DNA of 64,000 nt from NCBI RefSeq assembly GCF_002964575.1, contig NZ_POQQ01000040.1:124001-188000 (forward strand), read 5' to 3'. The position numbers were made by a program, and so were the translations under genes. This document shows positions 26,874-35,378 of the stretch, one piece after another (within the stretch, counting starts at the first letter, position 1; every line of letters begins with the position of its first letter). Source of the stretch: Streptococcus suis. GTDB taxonomy: Bacteria > Bacillota > Bacilli > Lactobacillales > Streptococcaceae. A model generated the notes under the pieces. It did no database searches. It saw nothing but the letters and a program-made list of their open reading frames with translations, and was not told the DNA's origin.

Positions 26874-27659
26874 ATGGCTACCATATCAGCCAAGGATTTG
26901 GTCGTTTCTTATGGGAAAAAATCAATCCTAGCAGACCTATCGATAGACTTTCCTACTGGAAAAATCACCAGTATTATCGGTGCCAATGGCTGTGGAAAAT
27001 CCACGCTACTAAAGGCTCTCAGCCGTATTTTACCAGCTGAAAAGGGAGCGGTCTTTTTGGATGGAAAAGACATGCAACAAATTCCGACAAAGGAGATTGC
27101 TAAACAGTTGGCCCTACTCCCACAGGTACAGGAAAGTTTGGACGGGATTCGAGTCTATGATTTGGTTTCTTATGGCCGCTTTCCTCACCAGCATGCCTTT
27201 GGCAGACTGACGGACCTCGATAGAGAAAAAATTGACTGGGCTTTGGAAGTGACGCAAACCATGGAATTCGCTCAAGTATCTGTCCAATCCCTATCAGGTG
27301 GGCAGCGGCAACGGGTTTGGATAGCTATGGCCTTGGCACAAGATACGGATACCATCTTTTTAGATGAACCGACCACCTATCTGGATATGCAGCATCAACT
27401 AGAAGTCTTGCAGTTACTGAGGAAACTCAATCAAGAAAACGGCAAAACCATTGTCATGGTCCTGCATGACATCAACCACGCTGCCCGCTTCTCTGATTGC
27501 CTCATTGCCATGAAAGATGGACAGGTCCTTCATAAAGGAAGCGTAGATGAGGTTATCACTGTTGAACATCTGCGACAAATCTTTGGTATTGAAGCAGAAA
27601 TTCTGCCTGCCAGTCACTATGGTTATCCCATTCTAGCCACCTACACTCGCACACCATGA
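26874..27659 (+). CDS. fhuC: Iron-siderophore ABC transporter ATPase, FhuC type
   Basis: A 261-residue ATPase of the iron chelate family. The start at 26874 is chosen for the GGAGGG just upstream; the frame is open further but lacks a ribosome site. Seen: Walker A GANGCGKSTLL near residue 34, Q-loop LALLPQ, the family-typical VYDLVSYGRFPHQ near 87, signature LSGGQRQRVWIAMAL near 132, Walker B TIFLDEPTTYLD near 153, and the H-loop VLHDINHA. First gene of a four-gene ferric siderophore uptake operon. Confidence 0.93.
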   Translation: MATISAKDLVVSYGKKSILADLSIDFPTGKITSIIGANGCGKSTLLKALSRILPAEKGAVFLDGKDMQQIPTKEIAKQLALLPQVQESLDGIRVYDLVSYGRFPHQHAFGRLTDLDREKIDWALEVTQTMEFAQVSVQSLSGGQRQRVWIAMALAQDTDTIFLDEPTTYLDMQHQLEVLQLLRKLNQENGKTIVMVLHDINHAARFSDCLIAMKDGQVLHKGSVDEVITVEHLRQIFGIEAEILPASHYGYPILATYTRTP

Positions 27660-27682
27660 TCGATTAACATAAAGGAGTTTTT

Positions 27683-28597
27683 ATGAAAAAGTTTCTACTT
27701 TCTCTCAGTCTTGTTTTGTCAGTCCTTGTCTTGACTGCCTGCTCTGCTATTTCCCAAAAGGAAAGCCAAACAGCCCTTTCGAGCATGCCCACTATCGAGG
27801 GAGTTGCCTACTATGGAGACATTCCTGCTCAGCCTAAAAAGGTGGTCAGCCTCAACTTTGCTAACACTGGTTATTTGTTACAGCTGGGCTTTGATGTGGT
27901 CGGTGCGACTTCCTACGACTTGGAAAATCCAGCCTTTGCTGAAAAATTAAGCGATGCTACTGCTGTTACTAGCGAGGATTTGGAAGCTATCGCTGCGCTG
28001 GAACCAGACCTTATCGTGACTGGCTCGACAGATGAAAAAATCGAACAGCTTGCTGAGATTGCTCCTACCATTTCCCTTGAATATGGCAAGCATACTTATG
28101 CTGAAACCTTGACAGTCTTTGGTCAAATTTTTGGACAAGAAGCCGCTGTTGAAGAATGGCAAACTACTTGGAAAGAGAATGTTGCAAGTGCTGCCAAGGA
28201 AATTAAGGCTAAAACAGGCGACAATGCAACCTTTACCATCATGGGCTATCTTGGTCAAGACCTCTACCTCTTCGGTAATAACTGGGGACGTGGTGGAGAG
28301 ATTATTTACCAAGAACTAGCTTATACCGCTCCTCAAAAAGTCAAGGATGAAGTCTTCGGTCCAGGTTTCCTTGCTGTGTCACAGGAAGTTTTGCCAGACT
28401 ACGCAGGGGACTACATTATCTTGGCTGTTGAAGACGAAAGTGTTGCCGCAGGTCTATTGAACAGCGATTTGTGGAAAAACCTTCCAGCTGTTCAAAACAA
28501 TCGTGTCATCAAGGTAGATAGCAAGGCCTTCTACTTCAACGACCCGATTTCACTTGAGTATCAACTGAACATTCTCAAGGAAGCTATCACAAAATAA
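27683..28597 (+). CDS. fhuD: Iron-siderophore binding lipoprotein, FhuD type
   Basis: A 304-residue lipoprotein (lipobox LVLTAC, Cys at residue 20) of the class III binding proteins that carry ferric hydroxamates or similar chelates. Seen: KKVVSLNFANTGYLLQLG near residue 53, EAIAALEPDLIVTGS near 103, the long connecting helix, and the C-terminal SLEYQLNILKEAI. AAAGGAG precedes the ATG. It delivers substrate to the two permeases encoded next. The exact siderophore cannot be read from sequence. Confidence 0.9.
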   Translation: MKKFLLSLSLVLSVLVLTACSAISQKESQTALSSMPTIEGVAYYGDIPAQPKKVVSLNFANTGYLLQLGFDVVGATSYDLENPAFAEKLSDATAVTSEDLEAIAALEPDLIVTGSTDEKIEQLAEIAPTISLEYGKHTYAETLTVFGQIFGQEAAVEEWQTTWKENVASAAKEIKAKTGDNATFTIMGYLGQDLYLFGNNWGRGGEIIYQELAYTAPQKVKDEVFGPGFLAVSQEVLPDYAGDYIILAVEDESVAAGLLNSDLWKNLPAVQNNRVIKVDSKAFYFNDPISLEYQLNILKEAITK

Positions 28598-28610
28598 GGA
28601 TTGATTCTCT

Positions 28611-29660
28611 ATGTTTTTGAAACACTTGGAGAGAAAAAATGGGGAAGAGGTTGCAGCTAACTTCAAGGTTAGCCTATCGCCTTCCCCTCTTTTTTTCCTC
28701 CTGCTCTTTCTTCTCTTGCTGGGTTCTTACTGGGGATTTCGTTTGGGAGCTATTTCTTACTCTCATGACCAAATCCTCTCCGTCTTAAAAAATCCCTTGC
28801 GTCAGTCAAAACTTCAAGATGTTCTAATTGAATTGCGCTTACCTCGGATTTTGGCGGCAGGGCTGGTTGGGGCAAGTCTTGCGACCTCTGGAACTATCAT
28901 GAAGGCCGTGACGCGTAATCGCTTGGCAGACCCTGGGCTACTGGGAATTCCTGCTGGAGCTGGGCTCTTTCTGATTTTGAAAATGGTCTTCTGGCCCCAT
29001 TCTTCTGAGCTCCTTAGTATTCTTGCCTGTTTAGTGGGAGCTGCTTGCTCAGCTAGCTTAGTCATCTTTCTCAGCCAAGAAAAAAAGCATTCTAAAGGTC
29101 CACTCCAACTTATTTTAGCAGGTATCATGGTCACTGCTCTCACGCAAGCCTTGGGACAGGGAATAGCTCTATTATATGATTTGTCCAACCACATTGTTGG
29201 TCTTGAAGCAGGTAGCCTGACCAACATTAGCTGGAATAGTTTATACTGGTTAGCCCCTCTTATTTTACTGGGGCTGCTACTTGCACAAGTTTTTGCCCAT
29301 TCTTTGACCATTCTGAGTTTGGATGATACAGTGGCTACTGCCTTGGGACAAGATACTCATAAGATGACCATCTTCTTCCTGGCCATCGTTGTACTCTTGT
29401 CAGCTTCTTCTGTCGCCTTAGTTGGTTCCCTATCCTTTATCGGACTTATTATCCCCAACCTCTTGACTTCCATGCTTCCAAAAGATTACCGTTATATCTT
29501 ACCCTTTTCATCCTTGGCTGGAGCTGGTTTTCTAATCTGGCTGGATTTGATTAGTCGAACCCTCCATCCACCTTATGAAACTCCCTTGAGCAGTTTGATT
29601 AGCTTTGTCGGACTTCCAATCTTTCTCTGGCTCATTCGAAAGGGGGAATTTCAAGCATGA
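28611..29660 (+). CDS. fhuB: Iron-siderophore ABC permease, FhuB type
   Basis: A 349-residue permease of the FecCD/BtuC family with about nine to ten membrane segments. Seen: the ELRLPRILAAGLVGASLATSG segment near residue 77 with the conserved RLPR, the RNRLADPGLLGIPAGAG motif near 102, and GSLSFIGLIIPNL near 273, which contacts the ATPase. The ribosome site is weak (AAGGA about ten bases before ATG), and translation may depend on coupling. Its end overlaps the next gene by 4 bases. Confidence 0.91.
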   Translation: MFLKHLERKNGEEVAANFKVSLSPSPLFFLLLFLLLLGSYWGFRLGAISYSHDQILSVLKNPLRQSKLQDVLIELRLPRILAAGLVGASLATSGTIMKAVTRNRLADPGLLGIPAGAGLFLILKMVFWPHSSELLSILACLVGAACSASLVIFLSQEKKHSKGPLQLILAGIMVTALTQALGQGIALLYDLSNHIVGLEAGSLTNISWNSLYWLAPLILLGLLLAQVFAHSLTILSLDDTVATALGQDTHKMTIFFLAIVVLLSASSVALVGSLSFIGLIIPNLLTSMLPKDYRYILPFSSLAGAGFLIWLDLISRTLHPPYETPLSSLISFVGLPIFLWLIRKGEFQA

Positions 29661-30634
29661 AGAAAAAGGATATTCTGCTCTTGCTTTTACTCCTTCTGAC
29701 CGTCCTTTCCTTGCTCTCCCTAATAATAGGCTACAGTAAACTTGGGCTGACAGATTTATTCGCAACCTTAAGCGGACAGGCAAACACAGCGACCCAGTTG
29801 ATTTTCTGGAAAATCCGCCTGCCACGTCTTTTGGTTTCCATTCTAGCTGGTGGTGCTCTGGCAGTTAGTGGACATTTATTTCAGACATTGACAAGAAATG
29901 CCTTGGCAGATTCTGGCATTCTGGGTGTCAATGCGGGGGCAGGGCTCTTGCTGACGCTTGCACTGACATGGAACGTAACTTTTCCACTTTCGCAGCCAGT
30001 TCTGGCTCTTACAGGGGGATTTCTAGCAACTGGCTTGGTCTATTTACTGGCTTATAAAAAGGGCCGAGGGATAGAACCGACGCGACTGGTCCTAACTGGT
30101 GTTGGTCTGGCTAGCCTGTTTTCCAGCAGTATGATTAGCCTCATGGTCCGGTTTGACCGCTACAAGTTGGAAAACATTATCGGTTGGTTAACAGGGAGAT
30201 ATGTCGGAGATGACTGGCAAACCATCAGTCTTGTCGGTCCAGCCCTGCTTGTCCTCTGCTTGCTGAGCTTCATTCGTTTCTCCAGACTAAATATTCTGCA
30301 ATTAGAAGCCAGCCTGGGAACTGGTTTGGGTCTAAATAGGCAGAAAGAAAGCCTGATGGTCATTTTAATAGCAACAAGCCTAGCCAGTCTTAGTTCCCTA
30401 CTGGTTGGTAATACTGCCTTTGTCGGCCTACTGGCTGGTCATTTGGCCAAACAAATAGTTGGTAAACAACATCAAGTCAGCCTACCCACTGCCTTTCTGA
30501 TTGGAAGTATCCTGATGGTTCTTGCTGACATGGTCGCCCGTTCCTTCTTGGTCGGTACAGGTATACCAACTGGTTTGGTACTTACCATAATTGGAGCGCC
30601 CTATTTTCTATTCTTATTAAAACAAGAAGGCTAG
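29657..30634 (+). CDS. fhuG: Iron-siderophore ABC permease, FhuG type
   Basis: A 325-residue FecCD-family permease, the partner of the previous gene. Seen: KIRLPRLLVSILAGGALAVSG near residue 51, the TRNALADSGILGVNAGAG motif near 78, GWLTGRYVGDDW near 175, and GNTAFVGLLAGHLAKQIVG near 251. Starts with ATGA overlap on fhuB. The operon ends at a perfect 9-bp terminator shared with the converging glutathione peroxidase gene. Confidence 0.92.
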   Translation: MKKKDILLLLLLLLTVLSLLSLIIGYSKLGLTDLFATLSGQANTATQLIFWKIRLPRLLVSILAGGALAVSGHLFQTLTRNALADSGILGVNAGAGLLLTLALTWNVTFPLSQPVLALTGGFLATGLVYLLAYKKGRGIEPTRLVLTGVGLASLFSSSMISLMVRFDRYKLENIIGWLTGRYVGDDWQTISLVGPALLVLCLLSFIRFSRLNILQLEASLGTGLGLNRQKESLMVILIATSLASLSSLLVGNTAFVGLLAGHLAKQIVGKQHQVSLPTAFLIGSILMVLADMVARSFLVGTGIPTGLVLTIIGAPYFLFLLKQEG

Positions 30635-30651
30635 ATTTCTCCAGCCTTCTT
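30624..30651. terminator. Bidirectional terminator between fhuG and gpo
   Basis: Arms AAGAAGGCT (30624-30632) and AGCCTTCTT (30643-30651) pair perfectly across the fhuG stop codon and precede the stop of the converging gene. Confidence 0.85.
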
Positions 30652-30652
30652 C

Positions 30653-31135
30653 TTACTTTTCCAAATAAAGTTCAATGTCCTCTTTCAGTTTTAATGGACT
30701 AGTCGTTGGTAAATAGCGTTTGACCACGCGCCCCTGTCTATCGACCAAAAACTTGGTAAAATTCCATTCAATTCGACCTCCTAATAAGGTTGATTTTTCT
30801 TTCTTGAGATAGCGATAAAGCGGACTAGCTTCTACACCGTTTACAGCCACTTTTGCAAATCGTGGGAAACTTGTTCCATAGTTCAAACTGCAGGTCTGAT
30901 TGATTTCTTCAGCAGAACCAGGTGCCTGATTTAAAAATTGATTGCAAGGAAAATCCAGTACCACAAATCCTTTGTCTTTATAGCTATCATAGAGCTCCTG
31001 TAATTCCTTGTATTGAGGAGCTAATCCACAGCCTGTTGCCGTATTGACAATCAAAAGTACTTGTCCTTGATAGTCAGCCATGGACTGGTCTGTCCCATCT
31101 TGTTTTTGTACTGTAAAATCATAAATACTCATCAT
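30653..31135 (-). CDS. gpo: Glutathione peroxidase-family thiol peroxidase
   Basis: A 160-residue peroxidase reducing hydroperoxides with thiols. The start at 31135 is chosen for GGAGGG upstream; the frame is open for 46 more codons overlapping the neighbouring gene without a ribosome site. Seen: NTATGCGLAPQYKELQEL with the peroxidatic Cys at residue 36 (Cys in place of selenocysteine), FPCNQFLNQAPGS near 65, and the IEWNFTKFLVDRQG motif near 125 with the catalytic Trp/Asn. Many bacterial members use thioredoxin rather than glutathione. It lies 10 bases after the pseudouridine synthase gene. Confidence 0.92.
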   Translation of the reverse strand: MMSIYDFTVQKQDGTDQSMADYQGQVLLIVNTATGCGLAPQYKELQELYDSYKDKGFVVLDFPCNQFLNQAPGSAEEINQTCSLNYGTSFPRFAKVAVNGVEASPLYRYLKKEKSTLLGGRIEWNFTKFLVDRQGRVVKRYLPTTSPLKLKEDIELYLEK

Positions 31136-31145
31136 TTTCCCTCCT

Positions 31146-31862
31146 CTAGTCAAAATAAGTGAGTAGATGGTCCATTTCATTGGGACTAAGTTGTCTGTAT
31201 GCACCTCGTTCCAAATCCCCCAGCTCAAATCCTCCAAAGGAAATCCGCTTGAGATAGGTGACCTTGACACCATAGGCTAAAAACATCTTCTTGACCTGAT
31301 GAAACTTGCCTTCTGCCAACTTGATGGTCGCTCTGCTATGGCCCAAAGAAGCCTCCAAAACAGTCAAATCTGCGGGCTGGCAACGGGTGCCGTCCAAAAA
31401 GGTAACGCCTGAAGCAAAGAATGTCGGGGCATCCTGACCCAAGGGGCCGTTGACCTCCACATAGTAGACCTTGTCTACATGGTGACTAGGATGGAGCATG
31501 CGGTTGCCAAGTGGACCGTTGTTGGTGATGAGCACTAGACCTTCGGTGTCCCTGTCCAAGCGACCGACAGGATAGAGCCCGTCTGCCCTATCCTCTGGTG
31601 AAATCAGGTCGATGACAGTCTGGTGGTCCTTATCAGACACGGCAGAAACGACACCAGCAGGCTTATGGAGCAGATAATAACGACTACCCTCCTGCTCAAC
31701 CCTCTTACCAGCTACCATGATTTCTTGCAGGCCTGGGTCAACAATCTGACTGAGACTTTGAGCAACTAGCCCGTTAATCTTGATGTGTTGGGCCTTAAAT
31801 AATTTTTTTACTTGCTTGCGGGAGCCAATTTTTGCCTTTTCTAAACACTTATCCAATCTCAT
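31146..31862 (-). CDS. 16S rRNA pseudouridine synthase, RsuA family
   Basis: A 238-residue enzyme that isomerises uridine in ribosomal RNA. Seen: an N-terminal S4 RNA-binding domain (MRLDKCLEKAKIGSRKQVKK), the catalytic PVGRLDRDTEGLVLITNDG-type motif (here with NNG near residue 112) with the active Asp, and the C-terminal EGKFHQVKKMFLAYG motif near 185. These fit the RsuA/RluB/RluE branch, probably modifying position 516 of 16S RNA as in E. coli RsuA. Probably cotranscribed with gpo. Confidence 0.9.
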   Translation of the reverse strand: MRLDKCLEKAKIGSRKQVKKLFKAQHIKINGLVAQSLSQIVDPGLQEIMVAGKRVEQEGSRYYLLHKPAGVVSAVSDKDHQTVIDLISPEDRADGLYPVGRLDRDTEGLVLITNNGPLGNRMLHPSHHVDKVYYVEVNGPLGQDAPTFFASGVTFLDGTRCQPADLTVLEASLGHSRATIKLAEGKFHQVKKMFLAYGVKVTYLKRISFGGFELGDLERGAYRQLSPNEMDHLLTYFD

Positions 31863-31990
31863 AGCACTATTCTAGCATAAAACATCTGACTTGACTTTGT
31901 TTTAAAATCTTTTATAATACTAATTAGTGATATAAAGAAAGAACTCAACTAATTATCGGGTGATTTCCTAGTAAAGAAAAGGAGAACGTT

Positions 31991-32953
31991 ATGGGACTTT
32001 TACAAGATGGCAAATGGTTGGACCAATGGTATGACACCAAGTCAACAGGCGGTAAGTTTGTCCGTACTGTCACACAATTTCGCAACTGGATTACACCAGA
32101 CGGTCAGGCTGGTCCAACAGGAAACGGCGGTTTCAAGGCAGAATCTGGTCGTTACCACCTCTACATTTCCTTGGCTTGTCCTTGGGCCAGTCGGACCTTG
32201 ATCATGCGAAAACTGAAAGGCTTGGAAGAACACATCTCGCTTTCTATCGTCCATCCGCTCATGTTAGAAAATGGTTGGACCTTCGCAGACGGTCCTGGTG
32301 TGATCAAGGACCCAATTTTTAACAGCGACTATCTCTATCAAGTTTACTTGAAAGCAGATGCTAATTACACTGGTCGAGTAACGGTTCCTGTTCTCTGGGA
32401 CAAAGAAACCAATACCATTGTCAGCAATGAATCGGCTGAAATCATGCGCATGTTCAATACTGCCTTCAATGACATTACAGGCAACTACGATGACTACTAT
32501 CCAGAACACCTACAAGCTGAGATTGATGCCATGAATGATTTTGTCTATCCCAACATCAACAACGGTGTCTACAAGGCAGGTTTTTCAACCAACCAGAAAG
32601 TTTATGAGAAAGAAGTCAACAATCTCTTTGCTGCCTTGGATAAATTGGAAGAGCATTTGGCAGATAAGGACTATCTGGTGGGCAATCAGCTGACAGAGGC
32701 TGATATTCGCCTCTTTACTACCTTAGTGCGATTTGACCCTGTCTATTTTGGACATTTTAAGTGCAATATCAAGGCCTTGGTTGACTTTCCAAATCTGTGG
32801 GACTATACCAAGCGACTTTATAATCATGCTGGTATTGCGGAAACGGTTGACTTCGACCATATCAAGCAACATTACTATGGTAGCCACAAGACCATTAACC
32901 CAACAGGTATTGTCCCAGTTGGCCCTGACTTAGACTGGACACTTGAAAACTAG
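31991..32953 (+). CDS. Glutathionyl-hydroquinone reductase-like glutathione transferase (YqjG/ECM4 type)
   Basis: A 320-residue xi-class glutathione transferase. Seen: the N-terminal extension with WITPDG near residue 33, SLACPWASRTLI near 60 with the nucleophilic Cys at 63 (CPWA, not a Tyr/Ser site), the SNESAEIMRMFN glutathione-binding segment near 141, and the all-alpha C-terminal domain with GNQLTEADIRLFTTLVRFD near 230. These enzymes remove glutathione from glutathionyl-hydroquinones. AAAGGAGA lies before the ATG. A promoter for a candidate small RNA overlaps the 3-prime end of this gene. Confidence 0.9.
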   Translation: MGLLQDGKWLDQWYDTKSTGGKFVRTVTQFRNWITPDGQAGPTGNGGFKAESGRYHLYISLACPWASRTLIMRKLKGLEEHISLSIVHPLMLENGWTFADGPGVIKDPIFNSDYLYQVYLKADANYTGRVTVPVLWDKETNTIVSNESAEIMRMFNTAFNDITGNYDDYYPEHLQAEIDAMNDFVYPNINNGVYKAGFSTNQKVYEKEVNNLFAALDKLEEHLADKDYLVGNQLTEADIRLFTTLVRFDPVYFGHFKCNIKALVDFPNLWDYTKRLYNHAGIAETVDFDHIKQHYYGSHKTINPTGIVPVGPDLDWTLEN

Positions 32954-32971
32954 AGACATATATGTTATAAT
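32943..32971 (+). promoter_or_regulatory. Strong promoter at the 3-prime end of the glutathione transferase gene
   Basis: TTGAAA at 32943-32948, exactly 17 bases, TATAAT at 32966-32971, with the extended -10 TG at 32963-32964. It points rightward into a region with no protein gene on the plus strand. Confidence 0.6.
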
Positions 32972-32977
32972 CATTGT

Positions 32978-33055
32978 GCTTAAAAGTTCGGTAAAGTTAA
33001 GCATAAAGTAAAACACCCATGGTTGGCCGCCATGGGTGTTTTACTTTATGCTTGC
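32978..33055 (+). ncRNA. Candidate small RNA with long terminal hairpin
   Basis: From the promoter above, transcription should begin near 32978. The first bases GCTTAA (32979-32984) can pair with TTAAGC (near 32997-33002). Next comes a perfect 22-bp hairpin with arms at 33001-33022 and 33030-33051 and a 7-base loop; its TTTT run would allow termination near 33045. No open frame or ribosome site is present. No known RNA family was recognised: not tmRNA, SRP RNA, RNase P or a clear 6S RNA. It could also be only the transferase terminator with a fortuitous promoter. Confidence 0.35.
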
Positions 33056-33200
33056 TCAAGGCACGCAGGCTAAGTTAACTGTCGCATTTGTCCGCTTATG
33101 GGATTAGCCATTCCGAAATCACGTTTGCTAATATGGATACTAGCAAGTTGGAAGAAAATAAGAAAACCGACTGCCTAAAAAGGTGGCCGGTTTTTAACTC
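33052..33200 (-). terminator. Region downstream of nagB with its terminator
   Basis: On the minus strand, after the nagB stop, AAAACCG-GCC pairs with GGC-(AGT)-CGGTTTT at about 33169-33197, followed by a T-rich run: a terminator with a small bulge. The rest of this stretch (33052-33168) shows no gene or clear structure. Confidence 0.6.
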
Positions 33201-33908
33201 TTATTTTGTCAATTTACTTGCTGCGGCTTCGTCAATGATGAGAACGACGTCATCGTGGTTTTGGAGGACACTTGCTGGAACTTCCTCCGTCACGGTACCT
33301 TCCACTGTCGCCTTAATGGCGTCAGCTTTTTCAGGACCATAAGCCATGAGGACAATGGTCTTGGCTGCCATAATATTGGCGATGCCCATGGAGATTGCCT
33401 GCTTAGGCACTTCCTCTGGATCCGCAAAGAAGCGAGCGTTGGCTTCGATGGTTGATGGCGCCAAATCCACAACGCGGGCAACTCCGTCAAAGGAAGCCCC
33501 TGGCTCATTAAAGCCGATATGACCATTGCGACCGATACCTAGAATTTGGAAATCAACAGGATGCTCTTCCAAAATAGCATTGTAGCGCACCAACTCCGCA
33601 TCAAGATCAGTAGCTAAACCGTTTGGCAAATGGTTTTCCTTGAATGGTTTAGCAGTAAAAAGATGCTCTTTCATAAAATAGACATAGGACTGGTCACTGT
33701 CTTCACCCAAACCAACATACTCATCCAGATTCACAGATGTCACCTCAGAAAAATCCAGATCACTTTCACGAACCTGCTTGTAAAATTCGATCGGGCTGGA
33801 ACCTGTAGCCAAACCCAGAACCTGCGCACCATCTGCTAATTTCTGCTTGAGAATATCAAAGGCAATAGCTGCCCCTTCCACTTGATTCTTCACGATATGA
33901 ACTTTCAT
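33201..33908 (-). CDS. nagB: Glucosamine-6-phosphate deaminase
   Basis: This 235-residue enzyme turns glucosamine-6-phosphate into fructose-6-phosphate and ammonia in amino-sugar breakdown. Seen: [15 protein letters not shown] near residue 35 (phosphate loop), VNLDEYVGL near 59 with the catalytic Asp, [14 protein letters not shown] near 124 with the catalytic His, and the C-terminal lid. It is the short Gram-positive form without the allosteric extension. Two NagR-type operators lie just upstream of the start. Monocistronic. Confidence 0.95.
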   Translation of the reverse strand: MKVHIVKNQVEGAAIAFDILKQKLADGAQVLGLATGSSPIEFYKQVRESDLDFSEVTSVNLDEYVGLGEDSDQSYVYFMKEHLFTAKPFKENHLPNGLATDLDAELVRYNAILEEHPVDFQILGIGRNGHIGFNEPGASFDGVARVVDLAPSTIEANARFFADPEEVPKQAISMGIANIMAAKTIVLMAYGPEKADAIKATVEGTVTEEVPASVLQNHDDVVLIIDEAAASKLTK

Positions 33909-33922
33909 TCTTATTTCTCCTT

Positions 33923-33969
33923 TTTGGTATAGACCGATTTTATAAACCTATTATATGGTATAGACCAAT
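33923..33969 (-). promoter_or_regulatory. Two NagR-type operators before nagB
   Basis: TTTGGTATAGACCGAT (33923-33938) and TATGGTATAGACCAAT (33954-33969) each match the streptococcal NagR/YvoA (GntR-family) box ATTGGTATAGACCAAT at 14 of 16 positions. Their centres are 31 bases apart, about three helical turns, so both can be bound on one face. The nagR gene is not in the window. Confidence 0.8.
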
Positions 33970-34089
33970 TTTTGTCAAGCTTATCACATTATATTTTTCA
34001 ATAAAAATTAGTATAATAAATTAGAAAATTATTTCTCATTCCTTTTCGTTCGTCAAGACTTAGGGATGCAACTATGGTATAATAAAGGT

Positions 34090-34257
34090 ATGACAACTGT
34101 ACTTATATACCTATTTTTTCTCGGTATTCTCAACTGCCTAGCAGGCTATCTTATTACCAATTCAAGAACATTGAAAATCGTATTTTTCACGATTGGACTT
34201 CCCTTGGTCTTGCTTCCATTTGGCCTACTCTTCTATTTTATTACCATTTTTTCATAA
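34090..34257 (+). CDS. Small membrane protein, possibly from a leaderless message
   Basis: A 55-residue protein with two hydrophobic segments (near residues 3-22 and 31-53) separated by a short polar turn with TNSRTLK. The ATG at 34090 is six bases after TATAAT (34078-34083), so the transcript may start at or next to the start codon. An alternative ATG at 34066 lies upstream of that -10 element. The stop overlaps the ribosome site of queA, suggesting co-transcription. No family was recognised. Confidence 0.5.
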   Translation: MTTVLIYLFFLGILNCLAGYLITNSRTLKIVFFTIGLPLVLLPFGLLFYFITIFS

Positions 34258-34266
34258 GGAGAACAC

Positions 34267-35295
34267 ATGAATACCGCAGATTTTGATTTTGAATTACCAG
34301 AGGAACTGATTGCCCAAGTTCCACTTGAAAAACGCGACAGCTCAAAACTACTCATTCTCGACCGCCAGCAGAAAACCATGGTCGATAGCCACTTCGACCA
34401 CATCATTGACCAGCTAAATCCTGGGGATGCTCTGGTCATGAACAACACGCGCGTGCTCCCTGCCCGCCTCTATGGCTACAAGCCCGAAACCAAGGGTCAT
34501 GTGGAGCTTTTACTTTTGAAAAATACCCAAGGTGACCAGTGGGAAGTGCTTGCTAAACCAGCAAAACGCCTGAAAGTCGGCACCACAGTTGCCTTTGGTG
34601 ACGGCAGACTAACCGCCACTATTGTAGAAGAATTAGAACACGGTGGGAGAATTGTGGAATTTACCTATGAAGGTATCTTCCTAGAAGTCTTAGAAAGTCT
34701 GGGCGAAATGCCACTTCCGCCTTACATCCATGAAAAATTAGAAGACCGTGAACGCTATCAAACAGTCTATGCCAAAGAAAATGGTTCTGCCGCCGCACCG
34801 ACCGCCGGCCTTCATTTCACCCAAGAACTACTAGAAAAAATTGAAGCCAAGGGTGTCAAGCTAGTCTATTTGACCCTTCATGTTGGTCTAGGTACCTTCC
34901 GACCAGTTTCCGTTGACAATCTTGACCAACATGAAATGCACTCCGAATTCTATAACCTATCCGCCGATGCAGCTCAAACGCTCAATCAGGTCAAAGACCA
35001 GGGCGGTCGGATTGTTGCAGTTGGTACCACATCCATTCGCACCCTGGAAACCATCGGAAATAAATTCGATGGTCGCTTAGAAGCTGATTCTGGCTGGACC
35101 AATATTTTTATCAAACCTGGTTACCAATTCCGCATCATCGATGCCTTTTCAACCAACTTCCATCTACCAAAATCAACCTTGGTTATGTTGGTATCTGCCT
35201 TTGCAGGTCGAGAATTCGTCTTAGATGCCTATAAACACGCTGTTGAAGAAGGCTACCGCTTCTTCAGTTTTGGAGATGCTATGTTTCTTCAATAG
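34267..35295 (+). CDS. queA: S-adenosylmethionine:tRNA ribosyltransferase-isomerase
   Basis: This 342-residue enzyme makes epoxyqueuosine in tRNA, the next-to-last step of queuosine formation. Seen: the [13 protein letters not shown] start, RDSSKLL near residue 19, [13 protein letters not shown] near 58, [10 protein letters not shown] near 150, the [11 protein letters not shown] motif near 175, [10 protein letters not shown] near 206, and [13 protein letters not shown] near 277. The length is typical. AAGGAGAACAC precedes the ATG. Confidence 0.95.
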   Translation: MNTADFDFELPEELIAQVPLEKRDSSKLLILDRQQKTMVDSHFDHIIDQLNPGDALVMNNTRVLPARLYGYKPETKGHVELLLLKNTQGDQWEVLAKPAKRLKVGTTVAFGDGRLTATIVEELEHGGRIVEFTYEGIFLEVLESLGEMPLPPYIHEKLEDRERYQTVYAKENGSAAAPTAGLHFTQELLEKIEAKGVKLVYLTLHVGLGTFRPVSVDNLDQHEMHSEFYNLSADAAQTLNQVKDQGGRIVAVGTTSIRTLETIGNKFDGRLEADSGWTNIFIKPGYQFRIIDAFSTNFHLPKSTLVMLVSAFAGREFVLDAYKHAVEEGYRFFSFGDAMFLQ

Positions 35296-35378
35296 CGACA
35301 CTTTCCTTGTCCATGGCCAATCCAGTCAAGACTTTCTGATGAATTTTCCATGTACAACCATATTTGTAGGAGGTTCCT

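Noticed and set aside
32978..33200. 6S RNA, tmRNA or SRP RNA in the gap before nagB
   Set aside because: The tmRNA ends and the SRP GGAA loop are absent, and no 6S-like closing stem with central bubble could be drawn. Only the generic candidate small RNA is kept.
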